Of a DNA stretch of 64,000 nt, positions 45,780 to 53,126 are shown one piece after another. The notes below the pieces were generated by a model that saw only the letters and a program-made list of their open reading frames with translations, did no database searches and was not told where the DNA came from. The stretch comes from Streptomyces sp. Ag109_O5-10. Its GTDB lineage: Bacteria > Actinomycetota > Actinomycetes > Streptomycetales > Streptomycetaceae. Made by a program: the position numbers and the translations under genes. Each line of letters begins with the position of its first letter. Position 1 is the stretch's first letter. The stretch is taken from the NCBI RefSeq assembly GCF_900105755.1, contig NZ_FNTQ01000001.1:2480001-2544000 (forward strand), written 5' to 3'.

Positions 45780-46079
45780 GGAGGGTTCCTCGGGGCTCGG
45801 GGCTCGGGCGGTGCGGTGCTCGGCATCGTGCGGTGAACCGGACTGGCGGGGTGGTGAGTCGAGTGCGAAGTGTCCTGATGAGAGGGGTGTGGATGATGTG
45901 GGGTGGTTCGCTTCGTGAGGTGGTCGGTTCGCTCCGGCGCGGTCGGCCGGAAGGTTCCTCCGGGGTGTGCCGACCGGTCGGGCTGCTGTCGGCGGGGCGG
46001 CGGCGGGCAGGTCCGGTGCGGATGCTCCGGGCGTTCCGGATCATCCCCGGGGCCCGGACGCTCCGCAGGGCCCGGACGC

Positions 46080-46205
46080 TCCGAGCCGTACGGCGGGTCC
46101 GAGCCGTACGGCGGGTCCGAGCCGTACGGCGGGTCCGGGCCATCCGGCGGGTCCGGGCCACCCGGCGAGTCCGAGTCGTCCGGACGGTCCCAGCGATCCG
46201 GACGG
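46080..46205. repeat. 18-bp tandem repeat array, seven units
   Basis: Seven units of TCCGAGCCGTACGGCGGG, the first three identical and later ones diverging. It lies in the 629-bp gap 45780-46408 between synthetase and aminotransferase genes. All three frames stay open and give Arg/Val or Gly/Pro repeats, so I do not call a gene. It may be unstable in length. Confidence 0.8.
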
Positions 46206-46293
46206 CCACGGTGGTCCTGGCCGCTCCGGCGGCACGGGCGATCCCGGCGACGGACTCCCTCCGGACGGTTCGGTCGGCGGGTCCGTGTCGGGT

Positions 46294-46412
46294 GCACCGG
46301 CCGGCCCGGGCCCTCTTGGTGCACCGGCCGGCCCGGGCCCTCTTGGTGCACCGGCCGGCCTGGGCCGTCTTGGTGCGCCGGTCAGCCTGGGCCTTCCCAG
46401 TGCGCCGGTCAG
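46294..46412. repeat. 27-bp tandem repeat array, about 4.4 units
   Basis: Units starting GCACCGGCCGGCCCGGGC and ending CTTGGT repeat at 46294, 46321, 46348 and 46375, with a partial unit at 46402. The last partial unit covers the stop codon of the aminotransferase gene. On the minus strand one frame reads as Gly-Pro-Ala-Gly-type repeats, without independent support for coding. Confidence 0.8.
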
Positions 46413-47968
46413 TCGTCCGGCGCACTGCGGCCCTCGGGACGTCGGCGCCTGGGAACGTGGCCGTGGGCGGCCGGGTCGCGGGCCACGGCTGTCACCGCGT
46501 CGGCGAGGCGGTCCAGCACGGCGTCCGCCTGCTCGTCGGTGATGGTCAGTGGCGGCAGCAGCCGTACGACACCGGCGTGGCGGCCCCCGAGTTCGACGAT
46601 CAGGCCGCGTTCCAGGCAGGCGCGCTGCACGGCCGAGGCCAGTTCGGGAGCGGCTGGGCGCGGCCCGGGCCGGGCCGCGCCGTCCCATCCGGTCTCCGCA
46701 CCGGTCACCGCACCGCTCTCCAAGCTGTTCTCCACGCCGCTCCGCGCCGCCGCGACCGCATCGCGGCCCCCGTGCGCTCCCGTCTCCCCCGCGTGGGCCC
46801 CCGTCTTCCCCGTGGGCTCCTCGCCCTCCGGGTCCACCAGCTCCACCCCGATCATCAGCCCCCGCCCCCGCACGTCTCCCACGCACGCGAAGTCGTCCTG
46901 GAGCCGTCGCAGTCGGGCGAGCATCCGGGCGCCGAGCAGGCCTGCTCGTTCGGCGAGGGCGTTCTCGCGGACGTGGGCGAGGGTGGCGGTGCCGGCGGCC
47001 ATGGCGAGTTGGTTGCCGCGGAAGGTGCCGGCGTGGGCGCCGGGCTCCCAGACGTCGAGGTCGTCGCGGTAGACGACGACGGCGAGGGGGAGGCTGCCGC
47101 CGATGGCCTTGGACAGGACCATCACGTCGGGGGTGACGCCGCTGTGCTCGACGGCCCAGAAGGCACCGGTCCTGCCCACCCCGGTCTGGATCTCGTCGGC
47201 GATCAGCGGGACGGAGCGGTCGGCGGTGAGCCGGCGCATCCGGCGGAGCCAGTCGTCCGGCGCCGGGATCACCCCGCCCTCGCCCTGCACGGGTTCGAGG
47301 ATCATCCCGGCGGGGAGGGGGACCCCGGACTTGGGGTCGTCGAGGACGGTCTCGGTCCAGCGGGCGCCGAGTTCGGCGCCGCGGCGGCCGCCGACGCCGA
47401 ACGGGCAGCGGTAGTCCTGGGGGTAGGGCAGCCGGGCCACGCGGACGTCGCCGGCTCCACCGGAGGCGGCCAGGGCGCCGGTGGTCATCCCGTGGTAGGC
47501 GCCGGCGAAGGCGAGGATGCCGGTGCGGCCGGTCGCGGCCCGGACGAGTTTGAAGGCCGCCTCGACGGCGTCGGTACCGGCGGGCCCGCAGAACTGGACG
47601 CGGGCGCGGTCGGCGAGGCCGGGCGGCAGGGTTCGGAACAGCTCGGTGGTGAAGGCGTCCTTGACGGGGGTCGCGAGGTCGAGGACGGAGAGCGGGGCAC
47701 CGGAGTCGAGGACCTTGCGGATCGCTTCCAGCACCACGGGGTGGTTGTGGCCGAGGGCGAGGGTGCCGGCGCCGGAGAGGCAGTCCAGGTAGCGGCGCCC
47801 GTCGGCGCCCTCGATGGTGAGGCCGCGAGCCCGCACCGGCACGATGGGCAGGGCGCGCGCGTAGGTACGTGCCCGCGACTCACGCGCCGACTGGCGCCTC
47901 AGGATCCCCTCCTGCGCCGCGCGCGCTCCCCCGAACGTCTCCCCGGTCACCGGCTCCGTCACGGCCAC
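46409..47968 (-). CDS. Diaminobutyrate-2-oxoglutarate aminotransferase of a NIS siderophore operon
   Basis: A 519-residue class III PLP aminotransferase. It has FCGPAGTDAVEAAFKL, the AYHG segment, the PLP Asp in LIADEIQTGVGRTG, Lys in VMVLSKAIGGSLPLAVV and HAGTFRGNQLA. It matches enzymes forming 2,4-diaminobutyrate from aspartate semialdehyde. A 50-residue Gly/Ala-rich insert interrupts the C-terminal domain after VELVDPEGEEP. The GTG at 47968 is chosen because GGGGAGG precedes it; a GTG at 48016 is also open. It is the first gene of the siderophore operon and would supply the diamine part. Confidence 0.91.
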   Translation of the reverse strand: MAVTEPVTGETFGGARAAQEGILRRQSARESRARTYARALPIVPVRARGLTIEGADGRRYLDCLSGAGTLALGHNHPVVLEAIRKVLDSGAPLSVLDLATPVKDAFTTELFRTLPPGLADRARVQFCGPAGTDAVEAAFKLVRAATGRTGILAFAGAYHGMTTGALAASGGAGDVRVARLPYPQDYRCPFGVGGRRGAELGARWTETVLDDPKSGVPLPAGMILEPVQGEGGVIPAPDDWLRRMRRLTADRSVPLIADEIQTGVGRTGAFWAVEHSGVTPDVMVLSKAIGGSLPLAVVVYRDDLDVWEPGAHAGTFRGNQLAMAAGTATLAHVRENALAERAGLLGARMLARLRRLQDDFACVGDVRGRGLMIGVELVDPEGEEPTGKTGAHAGETGAHGGRDAVAAARSGVENSLESGAVTGAETGWDGAARPGPRPAAPELASAVQRACLERGLIVELGGRHAGVVRLLPPLTITDEQADAVLDRLADAVTAVARDPAAHGHVPRRRRPEGRSAPDD

Positions 47969-48088
47969 GGCTCGCTGTCCTCCCCGCTGTCCAGAGGCGA
48001 CTTGATCGGCGGGCACCGGGCACAGGCAGCCGGACCCCCACCGCTACCAACCCTCAACCGGCCGCCGGGTTACGGGTCGTCTCAAGAT

Positions 48089-48127
48089 CCTTGCCACGAC
48101 CTTGCCTCGCCCTTGCAGTGACCTTGC
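48089..48127. promoter_or_regulatory. Four direct repeats with exact 11-bp period
   Basis: CCTTGC occurs at 48089, 48100, 48111 and 48122. On the minus strand these read as heptamers GCAAGGT, GCAAGGG, GCAAGGT, GCAAGGA separated by 4 bp. This heptamer-plus-4 layout, one unit per helical turn, is that of SARP and PhoP-type OmpR-family binding sites. It lies 120-160 bp upstream of the siderophore operon. No DmdR/IdeR iron box was seen there. Confidence 0.55.
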
Positions 48128-48170
48128 GATGGACACTCCGGCCGGCCTTCGGCCCCTGTCCCCCGTCCTC

Positions 48171-48242
48171 TGGCCCCTGGCCCCTGGCCCCGACCCCCGG
48201 CCCCCGGCCCCCGGCCCCCGGCCCCCGGCCCCCGGCCCCCGG
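48171..48242. repeat. 7-bp tandem repeat, G-quadruplex-prone on the minus strand
   Basis: Three CTGGCCC-like units are followed by seven exact CCCCCGG units (48194-48242). The minus strand is therefore (GGGGGCC)n, with many more than four G-tracts. It lies in the 489-bp divergent gap 47969-48457 between the siderophore operon and the secreted protease. Confidence 0.8.
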
Positions 48243-48457
48243 ACAGGAACGCTCCCTCCGGCCCCGATGCGCACCCGGACCACTCCTGCCGCACGCACGA
48301 CACAGGTCGCCCGCGCCGCGTCGCTCCCACCCGAGAACCGGGGTTGCCTCGCCGGTGGGGCTCGTAGCAGAACCGTTGCCCGGCCATCGGAAGCGCCGCA
48401 CAGCGAGCGCATAGTGTGTGGCGCTGAAGTTCCTTACCAACAGGGGGAGTCACCACC

Positions 48458-49681
48458 ATGCGATCCATCCGGACGTGGTTGGCCCGTCGAGGTGGAGGGG
48501 GCGCGCCCCGGGCGCTGGCGGCCGTCGCCCTCGCCTCGGCGCTGGCGCTGACCGCCACCGCCTGCAGCGGCTCCGGCGACGACAACGCCGGTGGCCCGGC
48601 GTCCGCGTCCGCCACGGCCGACACCGGTGACGGCAAGATCAAGATCCCGGACGACATCAGGGACAAGCTCAAAGAGCACGGGATCGACATCGACAAGTGG
48701 AAGCACGGGGCCTGGAAGAACTGGGACAGGGACGACTGGCTGCGCGAGGCCAACGACTTCGTCAACCCCATCATCAAGGGCCTGTGGGACCCGGACCGGA
48801 TGCGGGACGCCAATGACCCCGCCAAGGACAGGGGAGTCGACGCCAACGACCTCTCGGGTGACCAGGGGGTGACCGACCCCACGCCGGAGCCGGTCCAGGC
48901 GCAGGCGGTGCGACCGGCCTACCACGCGAGCGCGGCCACCGCCGGGAAGGTCTTCTTCGACTCCCCCGAGGGCACCATGGTCTGTTCGGCGACGGTCGTC
49001 GAGGACTCGGCGCATCCGGGCAAGTCCAACCTGGTGTGGACGGCGGGGCACTGTGTGCACGCCGGCAAGAACGGCGGCTGGTACCGCAACATCGCGTTCG
49101 TGCCGTCGTACAACGACAAGGGGCTGACCGGGTCGGCGCTGGCGGCGGCGACCCGTTCGGAGGTCGCCCCGTACGGGGTCTGGTGGGGCGACGGGGCGCA
49201 GACCTCGCAGCAGTGGATCGACCAGGGCGGCGAGACGGGCGGCGACGGGGCGTCGTACGACTACGCGGTGATCCATGTGACACCGGAGCAGGGGAACGGC
49301 GGCAAGTCCCTTGAGGAGACGGTCGGTTCCGCGTTGCCGGTGAACTTCGACGCGCCGGCGGTGCCGAAGGTGTCGAGCATCACCGCCGTGGGGTATCCGG
49401 CGGCGAAGCCGTACGACGGGTCGCTGCTGTACCGGTGCGCCGACAAGCCCGGGCGGCTGTCGGTGGACGCGTCGGCGCCGACGATGTACCGGATCGGGTG
49501 CACGATGACCGGCGGGGCGTCGGGTGGCGGCTGGGTGGAGACGGGCACCGACGGCAAGCCGGCGCTGGTGTCCAACACGTCGATCGGGCCGGTGAGTTCC
49601 GGGTGGCTGGCGGGGCCACGGTTCGGTGAGGTGGCCAAGGGGGTTTATGAGGGGGTCAGCAAGGAGTTTGCCGACCGGTGA
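48458..49681 (+). CDS. Trypsin-like serine protease, lipoprotein
   Basis: A 407-residue exported protein. A signal peptide with RR at 10-11 ends in lipobox LTATA-Cys36, so it is probably membrane-anchored outside the cell. Residues 60-150 form a charged helical region (DDIRDKLKEHGIDIDKWKHGAW). The protease domain follows with catalytic His in TAGHC, Asp in SYDYAVI and Ser in TGGASGGGW. The V8/glutamyl-endopeptidase type is the nearest match. The ATG at 48458 follows AGGGGGAG. It is divergent from the siderophore operon, with no obvious functional link. Confidence 0.9.
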   Translation: MRSIRTWLARRGGGGAPRALAAVALASALALTATACSGSGDDNAGGPASASATADTGDGKIKIPDDIRDKLKEHGIDIDKWKHGAWKNWDRDDWLREANDFVNPIIKGLWDPDRMRDANDPAKDRGVDANDLSGDQGVTDPTPEPVQAQAVRPAYHASAATAGKVFFDSPEGTMVCSATVVEDSAHPGKSNLVWTAGHCVHAGKNGGWYRNIAFVPSYNDKGLTGSALAAATRSEVAPYGVWWGDGAQTSQQWIDQGGETGGDGASYDYAVIHVTPEQGNGGKSLEETVGSALPVNFDAPAVPKVSSITAVGYPAAKPYDGSLLYRCADKPGRLSVDASAPTMYRIGCTMTGGASGGGWVETGTDGKPALVSNTSIGPVSSGWLAGPRFGEVAKGVYEGVSKEFADR

Positions 49682-49749
49682 GTGATGCCCGCCCTCTCGT
49701 CGCGGGGGTGTCTCTCAGTGGGCGGCTGACGGCCGTCTTGGGTTGCTCA

Positions 49750-49765
49750 CGCAGTTCCCCGCGCC
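49750..49765 (+). repeat. Interspersed Streptomyces repeat core, copy 1
   Basis: CGCAGTTCCCCGCGCC. The same 16 bases occur at 56506-56521. I recall this as a dispersed intergenic motif common in Streptomyces genomes. Confidence 0.6.
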
Positions 49766-49778
49766 TCTGAAGGAGCGC

Positions 49779-49816
49779 CGAAAGGCCCGCCCCCCGGAAA
49801 GGGAGCGGGCCTTTCG
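49779..49816. terminator. Bidirectional terminator between protease gene and hflX
   Basis: CGAAAGGCCCGC and GCGGGCCTTTCG form a 12-bp stem around a 14-base loop, between the ends of two convergent genes. The minus-strand transcript has the stem just after the hflX stop at 49828. Confidence 0.75.
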
Positions 49817-49827
49817 CCTACGAACCG

Positions 49828-51321
49828 TCAGGCAGCCGGAGCCGGGACGTACGGTGCCAGGTCCGCCGCCAGCTCCTCGTGGACACGGACCTTGAGGAGG
49901 GTGCCCTCGGCGGTGTGCTCCTCCGAGAGGACCTCGCCCTCGTCGTGGGCGCGGGCCACCAGCTTGCCGTGGGTGTAGGGGACCAGGGCCTCGATCTCGA
50001 CCGCCGGGCGGGGCAGCTCGTTGTCGATGAGGGCGAGGAGTTCCTGGATGCCCTGGCCCGTGCGGGCCGAGACCGCGAGGGAGCGCTTCTCGTTGCGCAG
50101 CAGGCGCTGGAGGACCAGCGGGTCGGCCGCGTCGGCCTTGTTGATCACGACGATCTCGGGTACGTCGGTGGCGCCGACGTCCCTGATCACCTCGCGCACG
50201 GCGGCCAGCTGCTCCTCCGGTACCGGGTGCGCGCCGTCGACCACGTGCAGGATCAGGTCGGCGTCGCCGACCTCCTCCATGGTGGAGCGGAACGCCTCGA
50301 CCAAGTGGTGGGGCAGATGGCGGACGAAGCCGACGGTGTCCGCCAGGGTGTAGAGGCGGCCGCTCGGCGTCTCCGCGCGGCGGACGGTCGGGTCCAGGGT
50401 CGCGAACAGGGCGTTCTCGACCAGGACGCCGGCGCCCGTGAGGCGGTTGAGCAGGGAGGACTTGCCCGCGTTGGTGTAGCCCGCGATGGCGACGGACGGC
50501 ACCTTGTTGCGACGGCGCTCCTGGCGCTTGATCTCGCGGCCGGTCTTCATCTCCGCGATCTCCCGGCGCATCTTCGCCATCTTCTCGCGGATCCGCCGCC
50601 GGTCCGTCTCGATCTTGGTCTCACCGGGACCACGGGTGGCGAGACCGCCCCCCTTGCCGCCGCCCATCTGGCGGGACAGCGACTGACCCCAGCCGCGCAG
50701 CCTCGGCAGCATGTACTGCATCTGCGCGAGCGAGACCTGCGCCTTGCCCTCGCGGGACTTGGCGTGCTGGGCGAAGATGTCCAGGATCAGGGCGGTCCGG
50801 TCGATGACCTTGACCTTGACCACGTCCTCCAGCTGGATCAGCTGGCCGGGGCTGAGCTCACCGTCGCAGATGACGGTGTCGGCGCCGGTCTCGACGACGA
50901 TGTCGCGCAGCTCCAGGGCCTTGCCCGAGCCGATGTAGGTGGCCGCGTCGGGCTTGTCACGGCGCTGGATGACGCCGTCGAGGACGAGTGCGCCCGCGGT
51001 CTCGGCGAGGGCGGCCAGCTCCGCGAGGGAGTTGTCCGCGTCCTGCACGGTGCCCGAGGTCCACACCCCGACCAGCACGACCCGCTCCAGGCGGAGCTGT
51101 CGGTACTCGACCTCGGTGACGTCCTCGAGCTCGGTGGAGAGGCCCACGACGCGGCGCAGGGCCGCGCGCTCGGAGCGGTCGAACTGGTCGCCGTCCCGCT
51201 CTCCGTCGATCTCGTGGCTCCAGGCGACGTCCTCTTCCATCAGGGCATCGGCCCGAAGACCGTCGGGGTAGTCCTGCGCGAGGCGCCTGGTGTCCTGGGA
51301 AGGGGAAGAAGAGGAGGTCAT
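49828..51321 (-). CDS. hflX: GTPase HflX
   Basis: A 497-residue ribosome-associated GTPase involved in ribosome splitting and stress recovery. The N-terminal domain carries YIGSGKALEL and DRTALILDIFAQHAKSREGKAQVSLAQMQY; the Gly-rich GGGKGGGLATRGPGETKIETDRR linker precedes the G domain with P-loop GYTNAGKS, the switch region TLDPTVRR, DTVGF and NKAD. All are intact. The ATG at 51321 has AAGGA upstream and removes an implausible N-terminal extension. Confidence 0.97.
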   Translation of the reverse strand: MTSSSSPSQDTRRLAQDYPDGLRADALMEEDVAWSHEIDGERDGDQFDRSERAALRRVVGLSTELEDVTEVEYRQLRLERVVLVGVWTSGTVQDADNSLAELAALAETAGALVLDGVIQRRDKPDAATYIGSGKALELRDIVVETGADTVICDGELSPGQLIQLEDVVKVKVIDRTALILDIFAQHAKSREGKAQVSLAQMQYMLPRLRGWGQSLSRQMGGGKGGGLATRGPGETKIETDRRRIREKMAKMRREIAEMKTGREIKRQERRRNKVPSVAIAGYTNAGKSSLLNRLTGAGVLVENALFATLDPTVRRAETPSGRLYTLADTVGFVRHLPHHLVEAFRSTMEEVGDADLILHVVDGAHPVPEEQLAAVREVIRDVGATDVPEIVVINKADAADPLVLQRLLRNEKRSLAVSARTGQGIQELLALIDNELPRPAVEIEALVPYTHGKLVARAHDEGEVLSEEHTAEGTLLKVRVHEELAADLAPYVPAPAA

Positions 51322-51551
51322 TGGGTCCTTACGTCGATGGGAATGCCGAAGCCGGCCGTTGGTTACACAACGTACGAGTACCCCGGGAGATTCCCCGCGA
51401 CCCGTACCGTGCCGGCGATGGTCGACCTGAGCCGGCCCGGTCACCCCGGGCCGACCTGCGGCCGGGGGTGCCGACCGGTGCCGCCGACCCCACGATGGTC
51501 GCACGGTACGCCCCGTCCTGGCACCGTGTTATTCCGGGGGCCGCGCCGCCG

Positions 51552-53057
51552 TCACTTCTTGGTCCGCTTCTTCGAGGCCGGGACCTGCTTCCAGTCCGGG
51601 TGGCCGGGCATCGGCGGGGTCTTCGCGCCGTACAGCCAGGCGTCGAAGAAGCCTGTGAGGTCGCGGTTGGCAACCGCGGAGGCCAGGTGGACGAAGTCGG
51701 CGGTCGTCGCCGTGGCGTCCCTGTGCCGCTGGACCCAGATCCGCTCCAGGCGCTCGAAGGCGGGCTTGCCGATCTCCTGGCGCAGGGCGTAGAGGGCGAG
51801 GGCGGCGCCGTCGTAGATGTTGGGGCGGAAGATGCTGATCTTCTGGCCGGGGTCGGGGGCCTTGGGCAGGGCGGGCGGCCCGCCGGCGGCGCGCCAGCGG
51901 TCGGAGGCGCCGTAGGCGGCCTTCATGCGGTTGATCATGGGCTGCTTGCCCTTCTCCTCCGCGTACAGCTCCTCGTACCAGGTGGCGTGGCCCTCGTTCA
52001 GCCAGACGTCGGACCAGACGCGTGGGCTGACGCTGTCGCCGAACCACTGGTGGGACAGCTCGTGCACCATGACCGACTCGATGTACCACTTGGGGTACGC
52101 GGGCTCGGTGAACAGGTTCTTCTCGAAGAGGGAGAGGGTCTGGGTCTCCAGCTCGAAGCCGGTGGACGCCTGCGCCATGAGCACGCCGTACGTCTCGAAC
52201 GGGTACGTGCCGACCTTGCTCTCCAGCCAGGCGATCTGGTCCGGGGTCTTGGCCAGCCAGGGTTCGAGCTTCTTGGCGTCGGCGCTCGGGACGACGTCCC
52301 GCACGGGCAGTCCGTGCGGTCCGGCGCGGTGCAGCACGGCGGAGCGGCCGATGGAGACCTGAGCCAGCTCGGTGGCCATGGGGTGCAGGGTGCGGTAGGT
52401 CCAGGTGGTCCGGCCGTCGGTGCGGACGGCGCCGGTGGGCAGGCCGTTGGCGACGACGGTGTAGCCGTTCGGGGCGGTCACGTGGAAGGTGAACATCGCC
52501 TTGTCGGACGGGTGGTCGTTGCACGGGAAGACCAGGTGGGCGGCGTCGGCCTGGTTGGCCATGGCGAGCCCGTCGGTGGTGCGCACCCAGCCGCCGTCCT
52601 GGCCCTTGGCGGAGACCGGGTCGCTGGTGTGCTTCACCGTGATCCGCGTCCAGTCGCCCCGGCGCAGCGGCTCGTCCGGCGTGACGACCAGGTCCTCACC
52701 GGCACCGGCGAAGGCGGCCGGCCGACCGTCGACCTCGACGGACTCGACCTTGCCGTGCGCGAAGTCGAGGTTGAGGCGGTCCAGGTCGGTGGTGGCGCGG
52801 GCGTCGATGGTGGTCACGGCCTGCAGCGGCTTGTCGTTGCTGCCCGGATAGGTGAAGGAGAGGTCGTACGACGCCACGTCGTACCCCGGGTTGCCGAGGT
52901 ACGGGAAGAGCCGGTCGCCGACGCCGAGCGGGGCCGGCGGGGCGCTCGCGCCGAGGAGGGCGACGGAGACGGCGGAGGCGAGGAGGGCGGCGGCCCGCCG
53001 GTGCCGGAGCGGTCGGGTGGCACGCCGTGACGGGCGGGTGCGGAGGGTGAGCGGCAT
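51552..53057 (-). CDS. Secreted M1-family metallopeptidase
   Basis: A 501-residue zinc aminopeptidase-type protein with an N-terminal signal sequence (RRAAALLASAVSVALLGASAPP). The zinc site is HELSHQWFGD with the third ligand Glu 18 residues later in WLNEGHA, and the upstream GxMEN-type exopeptidase motif reads YGVLMAQAST, a clear variant. The missing GAMEN consensus may alter or abolish aminopeptidase specificity. About 500 residues is the short form found in Streptomyces, without the long C-terminal helical domain of PepN. It stands between hflX and rshA on the same strand with its own spacing. Confidence 0.9.
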   Translation of the reverse strand: MPLTLRTRPSRRATRPLRHRRAAALLASAVSVALLGASAPPAPLGVGDRLFPYLGNPGYDVASYDLSFTYPGSNDKPLQAVTTIDARATTDLDRLNLDFAHGKVESVEVDGRPAAFAGAGEDLVVTPDEPLRRGDWTRITVKHTSDPVSAKGQDGGWVRTTDGLAMANQADAAHLVFPCNDHPSDKAMFTFHVTAPNGYTVVANGLPTGAVRTDGRTTWTYRTLHPMATELAQVSIGRSAVLHRAGPHGLPVRDVVPSADAKKLEPWLAKTPDQIAWLESKVGTYPFETYGVLMAQASTGFELETQTLSLFEKNLFTEPAYPKWYIESVMVHELSHQWFGDSVSPRVWSDVWLNEGHATWYEELYAEEKGKQPMINRMKAAYGASDRWRAAGGPPALPKAPDPGQKISIFRPNIYDGAALALYALRQEIGKPAFERLERIWVQRHRDATATTADFVHLASAVANRDLTGFFDAWLYGAKTPPMPGHPDWKQVPASKKRTKK

Positions 53058-53126
53058 GAACCACCGCTACCAGCACACCCCGCACTCACGGCGCCGACGC
53101 GCGTCCGATCCACTCGAACGAGTAGG

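Noticed and set aside
46080..46412. CRISPR array
   Set aside because: Units are directly adjacent with no unique spacers, so these are simple tandem repeats.
45833..48121. 762-codon plus-strand frame across the siderophore aminotransferase and repeats
   Set aside because: It is antisense to the aminotransferase and otherwise made of repeat-encoded Arg/Val runs.
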